DNA of 64,000 nucleotides. It comes from Salidesulfovibrio onnuriiensis (GTDB lineage: Bacteria; Desulfobacterota; Desulfovibrionia; Desulfovibrionales; Desulfovibrionaceae). Of the stretch, positions 9,018 to 18,584 are shown piece after piece. Location: contig NZ_CP040751.1 in assembly GCF_008001235.1 (NCBI RefSeq), positions 3,599,501 through 3,663,500 on the forward strand. The letters run 5' to 3'. The stretch's first letter is position 1. Each line of letters opens with the position of its first letter. Below the pieces are notes generated by a model. That model worked only from the letters and a program-made list of their open reading frames with translations. It made no database searches and was not told the origin of the DNA. The position numbers and the translations under genes were made by a program.

Positions 9018-10766
9018 CTAGTGCATGGCCAGCTGCTCGATCTGGGAAATGGACGATTGATTGTGCAGGCTGATGGTGTCCGCCACCTGTTCAATGCGTT
9101 GGACGTTGTCGGTGAAGAAGTCCACCAGCGTGGAGTCCAGCTTGCCTGCCTTTGAATCCATGGACAGGATATGCAGCGCCTCCTCCCGGGAGGCTGCGGG
9201 CTTGTAGTGGCGCTCTTGGGTAATGGCGTCATAGACGTCCACAATGGCCATCATCCGGCTCTGCAGCAAAATATCCGGCCCCTTGAGCCCGTCCGGATAA
9301 CCGGAGCCGTCAAGGCGTTCATGGTGCTGGCGAATGATGGTCAGCATGTTCCGGTACCCATCGCGCATGGGGATATGATGCAGGATGCGCTCGCTTTCGG
9401 CAGGATGCCGCTGGATCTCCAGGCGCTCCTCATGGGTCAGGTTGCCGTAGGGAAGCAGCAGGCTGTCGCATTCATCCTCATGCAGCAAAGGGATCTTGGT
9501 CCCGTTGATGTTGCAGGCCTGTTCCTGAATGCCGCGGATGAATTCAAGCTGCTCTTCGCTGGGGGTCATGGCCTTGTTGACCTCCACCAGCCGGTCAAAG
9601 GTCTCCTGCCACTCAAAGCCCGTCGTGTGCCCGAACAGTTCCAATCGGGCCTTGATGACCTCGATAAGCTTTGCCGGAAGGCGCGTGTCCTTTGTCAGCA
9701 CCTCTTCCCGGATGCCGATCTTGCCCACATCGTGCAGGATGCCCGCGTAATAGATTTCGCGGATGTCACTTTCCGAGAAATGTACCTCGGGAAAGGCCAG
9801 GTTGTCGCCGTTCATGACCAGGGCAAAGGCCACGGCGAGCTGGGCCACCCGCCTGGAATGACCGGCCGTGAAGGGGTCCCTGGAATCGATGGCCTCGGCC
9901 AGGGCCTGCAGGATGGAATCCATGAGCGTCCGCGCCCCTTCGAAGTTGAAGGCGTTGCTCACGGAAATCCCGGCAACCGAAGCCATGGTGGAAAGACTCT
10001 TCTGGTGGATGGACTGGTATACGCCGGCCTTGCGGGAACCCAGCAGCAGGATCCCCTCGCAGCGGTTGGGCGAGGCGATCGGAGCAACCAGCAGGGAGCG
10101 CAGCCCGGCTACGGAAGCCCCCCAACGCGGGTCCTGGGAAAGATCGTTGACGATGTCGCCCTTGCACTTGGCGGCTATCTCGCGAAACAGCGGGGTCTCC
10201 CGGACCTGATCCAGGTTGTGCAGGTCCGGAAAGCCGTAATGGTCGGTAAGCCGGAACCGCCCCGAGGCGGGATCATTGAGGAAGACGGCCCCCATTTCCC
10301 CGGGGAAATCGCTGCGCTTGCACTCGTTGAGCAGGGAGCGCACCACGTCACGCAGACGCAGGGATGTGTTGAACTGGGAAACGGAGCGGTGCAGCAGGGC
10401 AAGCTCCCGGTACTTGGCCAGGGCTTCGTCGGCAATGGAGCGGCGGGCAGTTTCCATGTCCATGAAACCCTGCAGGGTAAAGGCCATGAAATCCAGAAGG
10501 CGGGAAGCCTGTTCCGGATCGGCGGTTTCCGGGTCCGCAACCCGCAGGGCCAGCTGGCCCACCGGCCCTTCCCCGACCTCCAGGTCCATGAGGAACACGC
10601 CGGGGCTCCCCGGAGAAAACCCGCTCAGGTCCTCCGTCCCCACGGCAACGGCCACTTCGCCGTCCACAAGGATGGCCACAGCGCTTTCCTCGCCCACCAG
10701 CCTGTGGGCCCGATTCAGGAAGTGACGCATCAGCCCCGGGCGGATCACCTTCTTGAGGCTTGTCAT
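9018..10766 (-). CDS. GAF and HD-GYP domain phosphodiesterase
   Basis: 582 aa. An N-terminal ~120-residue region (LVGEESAVAILVDGEV...) resembles a small sensor fold; a GAF domain follows (about 130-290). The HD-GYP domain (about 300-570) has its metal ligands: AGHSRRV, ILHDVGKIGI, IIRQHHERLDGSGYPDGLKG and a later DVYDAITQ. HD-GYP enzymes hydrolyse cyclic di-GMP. An extra ~85 residues, about 375-460, lie between the HD and GYP motifs compared with the usual spacing. The gene is last in a minus-strand run (binding protein, hybrid kinase, lone receiver, this one) with 27 bp to the receiver gene, so it is likely the output of that pathway. Confidence 0.92.
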   Translation of the reverse strand: MTSLKKVIRPGLMRHFLNRAHRLVGEESAVAILVDGEVAVAVGTEDLSGFSPGSPGVFLMDLEVGEGPVGQLALRVADPETADPEQASRLLDFMAFTLQGFMDMETARRSIADEALAKYRELALLHRSVSQFNTSLRLRDVVRSLLNECKRSDFPGEMGAVFLNDPASGRFRLTDHYGFPDLHNLDQVRETPLFREIAAKCKGDIVNDLSQDPRWGASVAGLRSLLVAPIASPNRCEGILLLGSRKAGVYQSIHQKSLSTMASVAGISVSNAFNFEGARTLMDSILQALAEAIDSRDPFTAGHSRRVAQLAVAFALVMNGDNLAFPEVHFSESDIREIYYAGILHDVGKIGIREEVLTKDTRLPAKLIEVIKARLELFGHTTGFEWQETFDRLVEVNKAMTPSEEQLEFIRGIQEQACNINGTKIPLLHEDECDSLLLPYGNLTHEERLEIQRHPAESERILHHIPMRDGYRNMLTIIRQHHERLDGSGYPDGLKGPDILLQSRMMAIVDVYDAITQERHYKPAASREEALHILSMDSKAGKLDSTLVDFFTDNVQRIEQVADTISLHNQSSISQIEQLAMH

Positions 10767-10793
10767 AGTCGAACAAAGACTCCCGGCTGCGGG

Positions 10794-11174
10794 TTACAGA
10801 TCAAGCATTTCCTTGGAGACCTTGAGGATCTCGTCCGGGTCGAAAGGTTTGGTCATGTACATCTTGGCCCCGAGTTCCAGGCCTTGCTTGCGGTCCACTT
10901 CCTGCCCCTTGGCTGTCAGCAGGATAATCTTGATGTGCTTGAGTTCGCTGTCTTCCATGACGGTTCGACAGACCTCGTACCCGTTCATCTTGGGCATCAT
11001 GATGTCCAAAAACACCAGGTCCGGTTTTTCCGTGCGGATGAAATCCAGACCTTCCTCGCCATCGGACGCCGTGAACAATTCCACCTCGAACTCGTCTTCC
11101 AGCTCCTCGAGAGTCTGCTCCAGGAGCATCTTGATATGCACTTCGTCATCAACGATGAGTATCTTCTTGGACAT
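10794..11174 (-). CDS. single-domain response regulator
   Basis: 126 aa, one receiver domain only: acidic pair VDDE, phospho-acceptor Asp in LVFLDIMMPKMNGYEV, Thr in ILLTAKG, Lys in MTKPFDPDE. With no output domain it must act by protein contact, in CheY or phosphorelay style. It sits between the hybrid kinase (104 bp upstream) and the HD-GYP gene (27 bp downstream) on the minus strand, so it most likely receives phosphate from the kinase and modulates the phosphodiesterase. The AAGGAGACTGCC before the ATG gives a good ribosome site. Confidence 0.92.
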   Translation of the reverse strand: MSKKILIVDDEVHIKMLLEQTLEELEDEFEVELFTASDGEEGLDFIRTEKPDLVFLDIMMPKMNGYEVCRTVMEDSELKHIKIILLTAKGQEVDRKQGLELGAKMYMTKPFDPDEILKVSKEMLDL

Positions 11175-11278
11175 GGTCGGCAGTCTCCTTCATCTGCGTC
11201 GGCGGCTCAGCGGGGAACCATTGTTTTTCAACTCCTAAATCATAAAGGAACTACGCCCATGGAGCAAGGGCAGTATTC

Positions 11279-13828
11279 CTACTTATAATCCTCTCCCCCG
11301 GGGAGGATGAGAACCTGCACTCCGCTGAAACGGCTCAGGGCCTCCAGGTCGAAGACACCGGCCATTTCCGAAGGCACGAACACGAATCCCCTGAACCCTT
11401 CCCGCACATGGTCCCAGACTTCGTCCGGAGGGCAGAAGGTGATCCTGTTGGGGCAGATCACTGTGAGGTCGTCATCAAAGGCGTAGCTGGCGCGGTCGCC
11501 CAGCACGATGCAGGAACGGCTCACGTCATGGTCGCGCAAAAGGGCATTGACGGTTTCAAGCAATTGCTCCTCGTCCACGGGCTTGAGCACGGCCGCGTCG
11601 CCTCCGGCGGAATCCGCCTCGGAAAGCGCGGTGACCACGAGAATGGGAATGTGCCGTGTAAAGGGGTTGGAACGCAGGCAGTGGATGGCGGCCTTGCCGT
11701 CCATTTCCGGCATCATCAGGTCCATGGTGATCAGGCTGGGAAGGTGCTGCCGGGCCAGACTCAAGGCAATCCTGCCGTTCTGGGCCACCAGGACCCGGAA
11801 CCCCGCGTCGCGGAAAAGCTGCTTCAGGTATTTGCCCAGCGAGGGATCGTCGTCCACCACCAGGATGAGCGGCGGCATGTCGCAGGCTTCCTCGCCGGTC
11901 TCCACCATCATGGCCTGGCCCTCGCGCATCAGGATGTCGGTCTCTTCCTCGCACACGATCTTGTTCATCTTTTCGTCGGAGACCAGAACATTTTCGCTAA
12001 AGTCCTCGGCAATGGGCAGGGTGAAGTAAAAGGTGCTACCCATTCCGGCCACGCTCTCGGCCCAGATCTCCCCGCCGTGGCGGGTGACGATCTGTCGGCA
12101 AATGGGCAGGCCCAGACCGGTGCCCTGCGGCTTTTCGGTCAGGGTGTCCCCCACCTGCTTGAACTTTTCGAAAATGAACGGCAATTGATCAGGACCGATT
12201 CCTGCTCCCTGGTCCACCACGCTGACGAGCACAAAGGAATCCTGCCTACGCACCCGGCAGGTGATCACGCCCTCGTCCATGAACTTGATGGCATTGGACA
12301 GCAGATTGACCATCACCTGCACCAGGCGGCTGCTGTCCCCGAAGACCATGGGCAGCGATTCCTCCACCTCCAGTTCCACGCGGACGCCCTTGTCCGCGCA
12401 CATCCCGCGCACGGAACGGACCGAGTGCGCGGCCACGTCGCCCATGGACAACAGCCGGTCGCGCCACTGCGCCTTGCCCGACTCCATCTTGGCGATGTCC
12501 AGCACGTCGTTGATCAGCTCGGTCAGCCGCTCGGCCTCGGTAACGATGATGCCGATGTTGTCCTGGACCTGTTCCACGGCCCTTGCCGCCTTTTCCGAAT
12601 CGGGATCCAGCTCCGGAAAAACGTCCCGCTCCAGCTTCTTGCGGATGATCTTGGTGAAGCCCAGCACCGAGGTCATGGGGGTCCGCAATTCGTGGGAAAC
12701 CGTGGAAATGAACTCCGTCTTGAGCCGGTCCAGGGCCTTTTCGTGGGTGATGTCCCGCACCAGGATGACGCCCCCAAGGCTCTTTTCCTGGGTTTCGTCC
12801 AGCCAGATGCGCGACGCCAGAGCCTTGCCGGTGCGGTTGCCGCTCAGGGGGACCTCCGCCGTGACCACGCCTTCCTTGAGCGACTGGACCGAAACCACAA
12901 GCGAGACCAACTCTTCCGGGAAATACCGCTCGGCAAGCTCGCCCTCGCACTCCAGGTCGCGCAGGTCGAAGTACTCGCGCATGGCCGGGTTGACCAGCGT
13001 GATTTTGGCGTCCCTGTCCGTCACCAGCAGGCCGTCGGCCAGGTTGTTGATGATTGCCTGCCGGTAGCTCAGGTTCCTGCGCACCTCCTCCGTGGCCTTT
13101 TCCACTTTCGCGTTCATCTCGCCGAAAAGCGCGGAAAGCTCCTGGGACATGGACTGCATGGTCCTGGCCAGCATGCCCACCTCGTCCTCGGAAACAATGT
13201 CGATCTCCGCGGAGAAATCATGCTTGGCCAGCCGGGCCGCATAGCGGGACAATTCCGTCAGCGGGCGGGCAATGCGCTGCACGGAATAATAGACCGCCAC
13301 CATGCAGGCCAGGAAAATCCCCAGCAGCACGAGCTGCATATTCGCAAAAACCTTCCAGAAATACGTTTCCAGCAACCCCATGTCCATGCCCACGTGCACG
13401 TAGCCGGCCACGCCCTCCAGAATGGGGGCGTTGATGTCCATGACCGGGCCGTATCCCTGCACGTCGATCTCGCGCACCGCGCTCCTACGGAGACCGCTGC
13501 GCTCCCGCAGGGCATCGGGCATGACCGGCACAAAGGTATGGGCGATGACGTCGTTGCGGGAGTCCATGACAAAGATGTATTTGACCCCCTCGATCCCCAG
13601 GAAGTGATCGATGGAGGACTGGATGGCGGAGGCGTCCTCGGTGAGCAGCACCACCTGGCTGCCTTTGGCGATGCTTTCGGCAATGGCCAGCCCCTTGCTC
13701 TGGAATTCGTCGGCCATGCGCTCATACAGAAAATAGGCGGCCATGCCGGAGGTGATGGCGGCGATCAGGCCGAAGACGCAAAAGACCAGCAGAAACGTCC
13801 TCTTGAATATTCCGGTCATGGGGCTCAT
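11279..13828 (-). CDS. hybrid sensor histidine kinase with receiver and extra C-terminal domain
   Basis: 849 aa. Order: membrane segment (about 10-32), periplasmic sensor (about 33-165), second membrane segment (about 170-190), HAMP, PAS (LADGLLVTDRDAKITLVNPAMREYF split by a short gap), HisKA with FISTVSHELRTPMTS, HATPase_c with NLLSNAIKF and GTGLGLPICRQI, receiver with ILVVDDDPS and LITMDLMMPEMDG, then ~75 residues of unnamed domain ending EGFRGFVFVPSEMAG..VLILPGG. That end matches the end of the other hybrid kinase at 15196. The ATG at 13828 overlaps the stop of the binding-protein gene as ATGA, so translation is coupled and the pair is likely a sensor with its periplasmic ligand-binder. 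Confidence 0.93.
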   Translation of the reverse strand: MSPMTGIFKRTFLLVFCVFGLIAAITSGMAAYFLYERMADEFQSKGLAIAESIAKGSQVVLLTEDASAIQSSIDHFLGIEGVKYIFVMDSRNDVIAHTFVPVMPDALRERSGLRRSAVREIDVQGYGPVMDINAPILEGVAGYVHVGMDMGLLETYFWKVFANMQLVLLGIFLACMVAVYYSVQRIARPLTELSRYAARLAKHDFSAEIDIVSEDEVGMLARTMQSMSQELSALFGEMNAKVEKATEEVRRNLSYRQAIINNLADGLLVTDRDAKITLVNPAMREYFDLRDLECEGELAERYFPEELVSLVVSVQSLKEGVVTAEVPLSGNRTGKALASRIWLDETQEKSLGGVILVRDITHEKALDRLKTEFISTVSHELRTPMTSVLGFTKIIRKKLERDVFPELDPDSEKAARAVEQVQDNIGIIVTEAERLTELINDVLDIAKMESGKAQWRDRLLSMGDVAAHSVRSVRGMCADKGVRVELEVEESLPMVFGDSSRLVQVMVNLLSNAIKFMDEGVITCRVRRQDSFVLVSVVDQGAGIGPDQLPFIFEKFKQVGDTLTEKPQGTGLGLPICRQIVTRHGGEIWAESVAGMGSTFYFTLPIAEDFSENVLVSDEKMNKIVCEEETDILMREGQAMMVETGEEACDMPPLILVVDDDPSLGKYLKQLFRDAGFRVLVAQNGRIALSLARQHLPSLITMDLMMPEMDGKAAIHCLRSNPFTRHIPILVVTALSEADSAGGDAAVLKPVDEEQLLETVNALLRDHDVSRSCIVLGDRASYAFDDDLTVICPNRITFCPPDEVWDHVREGFRGFVFVPSEMAGVFDLEALSRFSGVQVLILPGGEDYK

Positions 13829-15063
13829 TGCAGCCATTGCCTCCAATCCTCCGCGTCAATGGGCGCGAACCTTCCATCCTTCACCGTGGTGAAATACACG
13901 CGGTTGAGACCCTGATGCCGATCGGGCCCAAAGGTCACGGTGACGTCGATTCCGGCATCGAAATCCCGAATGCCCTCCACGATCTTCTCCAAGGGCTTCC
14001 CCGGACGGTCATACTGCAACCGGAGAATGTGGGTCATGACCACCGCATTCAAGAAGCCCTCGAACCCCGCATAGCTGTATTCCAGCGGGATGTAATCTCC
14101 CTTGAGGCCCTCGGGAACGGCCGGAGGGCTCTCGGTCATGAGCTGGATGTAAAGCTGGGCCGCGGCCAGGGTCCTGTCCCTGTAGTCGGGCACCACCTGG
14201 GTATTGATCAGATTCGCGGTATAATCGCGTCCCTTGGCCTGCCCGGCCTCGAGCAGAAGTTGCAGCAGGCTCTCGCTACACGAAAAGGACAGGTTGGCGA
14301 TGGGAACGTCCACTCCCGCGTCCCGCGCGTCCCGGACAAAGGCGGCGCAGGCCTCGTAGGACCCCACGGTCACGATGGCCTCGGGACGGCGGCCCGTGAC
14401 AATGGCAACCTGCTCGGCCATGGAATCGGAAAAGGAGGCTCCCCGGCGGTACGTGGCCTCGCCCACGATATCCAGACGATGCGTACGCAAGGCCCGCCGC
14501 ACCGCATCCCAGCCGCTCCGGCCGTAGGCGTCGTTCTGGTAGAGCACGGCAATCCGCCTCCGGCCCACCAGACTGAGCCTATTGACCAGCTCCTGCATTT
14601 CCTGCCGGTAGGAGGCCCGCAGGTTGAACACCCTGCGGACATAGGGATAGTCGCGCTGGGACTGGGCCCCGGTAAAGGGGAAGAACATCAGCTTGTCCCG
14701 GGCCTGCCCTGTGTTGAGCAGGGGAAGCACCCGCGTCACCGTGGGCGTGCCCACATAGTTGTACAGGCAGAGCACATTCCTGTCCTTCAGGAGGCGGATA
14801 GTGTTTTCCAGGGCGGGCGTGGGATTGTACCCGTCGTCCAGGGGCAGGATGCGGACCATGTGGCCCTGGATTCCCCCGGAACGGTTGACGTAATTGAAAT
14901 AGGCCGAGGAACCCCGGTAGAGTTCGATGCCCAGGCTGCGGCTGGGGCCGGAAAAGGCGGCGGACATGCCCAGGACAATGTCCTTGGCGAATCCTGCAAC
15001 GGATGTCAGGGAAAGGACACAGAGAACCAGGGCGCATGAAAGCAGAAACCGGGTAAAACGCAT
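13825..15063 (-). CDS. periplasmic binding protein, Leu/Ile/Val (ABC amino-acid) type
   Basis: 412 aa with a signal peptide (MRFTRFLLSCALVLCVLSL..., cleavage after GFA). The mature part starts KDIVLGMSAAFSGPSRSLGIELYRGS and shows the two-lobed type-I PBP pattern (DDGYNPTPALENTIRLL, VLYQNDAYGRSGWDAVRRAL, VGSYEACAAFVRDARDAGVD). No ABC permease or ATPase lies nearby. Instead it is flanked by two related hybrid kinases and overlaps one by 4 bp, so it probably delivers a ligand signal to a kinase instead of feeding a transporter. The start is placed at 15063, where the signal peptide begins; longer starts would put polar residues before it. Confidence 0.9.
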   Translation of the reverse strand: MRFTRFLLSCALVLCVLSLTSVAGFAKDIVLGMSAAFSGPSRSLGIELYRGSSAYFNYVNRSGGIQGHMVRILPLDDGYNPTPALENTIRLLKDRNVLCLYNYVGTPTVTRVLPLLNTGQARDKLMFFPFTGAQSQRDYPYVRRVFNLRASYRQEMQELVNRLSLVGRRRIAVLYQNDAYGRSGWDAVRRALRTHRLDIVGEATYRRGASFSDSMAEQVAIVTGRRPEAIVTVGSYEACAAFVRDARDAGVDVPIANLSFSCSESLLQLLLEAGQAKGRDYTANLINTQVVPDYRDRTLAAAQLYIQLMTESPPAVPEGLKGDYIPLEYSYAGFEGFLNAVVMTHILRLQYDRPGKPLEKIVEGIRDFDAGIDVTVTFGPDRHQGLNRVYFTTVKDGRFAPIDAEDWRQWLQ

Positions 15064-15195
15064 GTCACAAGCCTTTGTTATGCCAACAAAAGAGAAGTGG
15101 CATGAACATACCTGAAACAATAGGCTTATGAAAGTATTAATACGAAATGGAATGGCTCCCCAGCCTCGCGGGCAAGGGGCGGGAGAATCTCCGCG

Positions 15196-18168
15196 CTATT
15201 CGGAATCGCGCTTCCCCTGGCCGGGAACCGAAAGGAACTGGACCGTCCGGGACCTGCCGATACGGTCGATATCAACCCTGCCCGAGGCGGCGTCCGGCAC
15301 CACAACGGCACCGCGGAATTCCCCGTCCAGCATGGTCAGCAATTCCTCTTCATCGCAGTAATGGACGGTTTCGGCTTCCAGGCCGCAGCCCTTGGCCGCC
15401 GATTCCAGCGCATACACGGGCCGCTCCAGGATTCGTTCGCCCAGCAGGGAGCGCACTATTTCCAGATAGCGTTCCGCATCCACGGGCTTGTGCAGCACGG
15501 CGTCTCCCCCGGCGTCATCGCTCCGCTGGTCCACGGAAACGATGAGAACGGGGATGGAATCCAGTTCCCTGTCCCCGTGCAGGCGGTCAATGGCCTCCCG
15601 GCCGCTCATGCCGGGCATGAACAGGTCCATGGAAATAAGGTCCGGCCTGTATTCACGGGCCTTGTCCAGGGCCTCCTCCCCGTTGCGGGCAAACAGGGTG
15701 CGATACCCCGCGTCAACAAGAATGGCCCCCAGCAGGTCGAGCATGGCCGGGTCGTCGTCCACCACCAGGACGGTGGGAGGATTGTGGTCGGCCCTGCGGG
15801 TCACAATGCAGTCCGGGGGAAAGGCCACGGTCATGACCGTCCCCTGCCCCGGCTCGGATTCGGCCCAGATATGGCCGTTGTAGCGCTCCACGATATGCCT
15901 GCAGATGGCCAGGCCGAGCCCGCTGCCGCCTGCGGCGGACTTGAGGGTGTCGCCCTGGTTGACCTGGTGGAACTTGTCGAAGACGCTTTCGATGTTGTCC
16001 TGGGGAATGCCCACGCCCGTGTCCCGGACCCGCACCACGGCATACCCGTGGCAGTTGATCTCGCCCTCGATGGTCACCGTTCCCTTTTCCGTGAACTTGG
16101 CCGCATTGTTGAGCAGGTTGATGAACACCTGGAGAACGCGGTCCGGGTCCGCATGGATGAGCGGCAGGGTGGAAACCTGGCCGACCTCGAGGGAGACCTC
16201 CGGCTTCTGGGAGAATTCACCGCTCACGGACTTGACCGCGTTGCGCACCACCCGGGCCAGGTCCATGGTTTCCTCGCGCCACTCCACGCGGCCGGTCTCG
16301 ATGCGGCTCAGGTCGAGCACGTCGTTGATGAGCCGGGTCAGGCGCATGCCCTCGCTGTTGATGATTTCCAGGTTGGACTGAATGCGCTCGCCGATGCGCC
16401 GGGACTTGTCGTCCGCGGCCTGGGGCAGAAACACGCGTGAAAAGTCCCGGTTGATGAGTTTGGAAAAACCGAGCAGGGAGGTCAGCGGGGTGCGCAGCTC
16501 GTGGGAGACCGTGGACAGGAAGCTGGACTTCATCTCGTCCAGCTCCAGAAGCCGCTGGTTGGCCTGCTGCAGTTCGCGCGCCTTGGTCACCAGCACCTTG
16601 GTCCGCTCGCGCACCGCCAGTTCCAGGTCGGCGTTGAGGGTGAACAGTTCCTCCTCGGCCTCCTTGCGCTGGGTGATGTCGGATATGACGCTGACGATCT
16701 CGCCCTTGGCGGTCTTGTATTCGCTCACCAGCAGGCAGCGGCCGTCGGAAAGGCGCTGCTCAAAGGCCCCGCCCGGGGCGCGGTGCATGGACAGCCGCTC
16801 AAAGACCCATTCCTCCTCGCGGCCCAGGGCTTCGCGGTAAACGCCGGCATGGGCGTTGGCCCGGATGATGGTCTCGAAGCTCATGCCCGGACGGAAGCTT
16901 TCGGCATGCTGCCGGTCGATCTCCCGGTACTTGCTGTTGCACAGCACCAGGCGGTCGTTGCAGTCATACAGGGCAAAGCCGTCGGAAATGCTTTCAATGG
17001 CCTCCACCAGGCGGTCGCTGGCCATGGCCGCCTGTTCCTCCAGCCGGTCCACCAGCTTGGTGATGCGGCCCGCCATGCTGTTGAAGGCCACGGCCAACCT
17101 GCCGAATTCATCGTCGCTCTCAATATGCACGCGGACGGAAAGATTGCCCCGGCTCAATTCCTTGGCGGTGTTGGAAAGCATGAGCACGTTCCGGCCCACC
17201 GAATCATACAGCAAACGGAAGATGAACACCGCCAGGACAATGGCCACGAACAGGGCCCCGGACACGCTGGCCACGGCCAGGTTGGTGGCCTCGTCGATGC
17301 CGGAACGGATTCCCTGGGCGTCGTCCGTCACCGAGGCGGTCAGGTTGTTGACCACGGGATCGAGCTGGGAAAGCTGCAGATCGAATTCCTGGGCCTTTTC
17401 GGCAAGCAGCTTGTCCGCTTCGAGGATGGAGCCGATGATGGCGCGCGACTCGGCGACGTGCTCCAGCAGGCGTTCCTGCGCTTCCCTGACGAGCAGAATG
17501 TCTTTTGCCGCCATGGTCTCGAAATCATTCATGAGCGCCAGGCACTTGAGAATATGCGTCCTGTCGCGGGAGGCGAAGTAACGGGCCCCGTGCAGCCGCG
17601 CCAGCCGGATGCCCGCCAGCAGGTCGTCGCGGCCGGACTCCAGAAGCAGCCGTTCCCCGGCGTCTGCGGAAAGAAGCAGGTCGGCGTGCAGGGCCGCGAG
17701 CCGGCCCACTATGTTGATGGTTTCCCGAAACGATTCGGCGTAGCTGCGGGTAAAACGGGAAAGTTGTTCGGAATCCCTGGCCAGCCCGCCCTGGTCGATG
17801 CCCGAGGAACGGGCGTCCCGGATGGCGAGCTGCAGGTTCTCATTGACCAGGGCCGCGTTCTCCACCAGGGCGATGCAGCGCATGGCGTAGGTGTCGCGGG
17901 CCTTTTCAAAACCCATGGTGGGCCATTTGAGGTAAAAGCTCTTTTCCGCCTGGTGCGCCTGCTGCAGCCCGGACTCGAGCTCCAGGGCCAGGCGCTGGAT
18001 GTGCATGCTGCGGCCCACCACGTCGTCTGTCCGGCTGCGCACGTTTTCCAGCGCAACCGTGGCGACAAGGCCCACGAAAATGACCAGCGTCAGCATAAGG
18101 CCCAGCGTGATGGACAGCTTGCCCACCACCCCCAGGCCTTTCCAACGGCGCTGCAGTGCTCCCAACAT
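15196..18168 (-). CDS. hybrid sensor histidine kinase (HAMP-PAS-HisKA-HATPase-REC)
   Basis: 990 aa. A membrane segment (about 18-42), a long helical periplasmic sensor (about 45-295), a second membrane segment (about 300-322), HAMP, PAS (AIESISDGFALYDCNDRLVLCN), a coiled coil, HisKA with FLSTVSHELRTPLTSLLGF, HATPase_c (NLLNNAAKF, GSGLGLAICRHI), receiver (VLVVDDDPAML, LISMDLFMPGMSG) and a C-terminal ~75-residue domain ending EFRGAVVVPDAASG..QFLSVPG. The same C-terminal block closes the hybrid kinase at 11279. The start at 18168 is chosen for its strong site (AGGAGAG, 8 nt before ATG); ATGs at 18207 and 18237 are alternatives. A gap of 132 bp separates it from the binding-protein gene. Confidence 0.92.
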   Translation of the reverse strand: MLGALQRRWKGLGVVGKLSITLGLMLTLVIFVGLVATVALENVRSRTDDVVGRSMHIQRLALELESGLQQAHQAEKSFYLKWPTMGFEKARDTYAMRCIALVENAALVNENLQLAIRDARSSGIDQGGLARDSEQLSRFTRSYAESFRETINIVGRLAALHADLLLSADAGERLLLESGRDDLLAGIRLARLHGARYFASRDRTHILKCLALMNDFETMAAKDILLVREAQERLLEHVAESRAIIGSILEADKLLAEKAQEFDLQLSQLDPVVNNLTASVTDDAQGIRSGIDEATNLAVASVSGALFVAIVLAVFIFRLLYDSVGRNVLMLSNTAKELSRGNLSVRVHIESDDEFGRLAVAFNSMAGRITKLVDRLEEQAAMASDRLVEAIESISDGFALYDCNDRLVLCNSKYREIDRQHAESFRPGMSFETIIRANAHAGVYREALGREEEWVFERLSMHRAPGGAFEQRLSDGRCLLVSEYKTAKGEIVSVISDITQRKEAEEELFTLNADLELAVRERTKVLVTKARELQQANQRLLELDEMKSSFLSTVSHELRTPLTSLLGFSKLINRDFSRVFLPQAADDKSRRIGERIQSNLEIINSEGMRLTRLINDVLDLSRIETGRVEWREETMDLARVVRNAVKSVSGEFSQKPEVSLEVGQVSTLPLIHADPDRVLQVFINLLNNAAKFTEKGTVTIEGEINCHGYAVVRVRDTGVGIPQDNIESVFDKFHQVNQGDTLKSAAGGSGLGLAICRHIVERYNGHIWAESEPGQGTVMTVAFPPDCIVTRRADHNPPTVLVVDDDPAMLDLLGAILVDAGYRTLFARNGEEALDKAREYRPDLISMDLFMPGMSGREAIDRLHGDRELDSIPVLIVSVDQRSDDAGGDAVLHKPVDAERYLEIVRSLLGERILERPVYALESAAKGCGLEAETVHYCDEEELLTMLDGEFRGAVVVPDAASGRVDIDRIGRSRTVQFLSVPGQGKRDSE

Positions 18169-18584
18169 ACCCTGAACTCTCCTGCCCGCACGCCTCTCCG
18201 GCATCATGCCGCCCTCTATTCCTCGCGCACAGGCCAATTGGCCCTTTATCCCTTTTGAAAAGAAAAATCCACTTGGACAGAGAAACGCCGTAACAAATTG
18301 AATTCACGGCAGTTCATGCCATGCCGGAAACGTATGAGCATATTATAATATGTCTGCATCCCCTTTGAATCGCCCTTGTTTTCCATTCGGAAAGAAAAAA
18401 AGGCAGCCCTCGTTTTTTTCCTGATTCCATGCCTTCGGGCCGCAGCGCCCAAGCCACAATTCGCTTGCCATCGCTGGGCTGGTACAGTAATTCCTCGTAC
18501 ACATGAATTTCAATAAAGCGCTCTGCCCACTGCTTTCCCATCCCGCCGGAACAATAATGATCTTCAGACAGGAGAATATATAAT
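18169..18584. promoter_or_regulatory. divergent intergenic region before glmS and the hybrid kinase
   Basis: 416 bp with no convincing gene. A TATAAT hexamer at 18344-18349 lies in an AT-rich patch, but no good -35 is seen for either direction. An AGGAG precedes the glmS ATG by 10 nt. No ribozyme or riboswitch fold was recognised. Confidence 0.4.

Noticed and set aside
18238..18584. A glmS ribozyme or other riboswitch before glmS
   Set aside because: No recognisable pseudoknot core or conserved riboswitch boxes; the ribozyme is also known mainly from Gram-positive bacteria.
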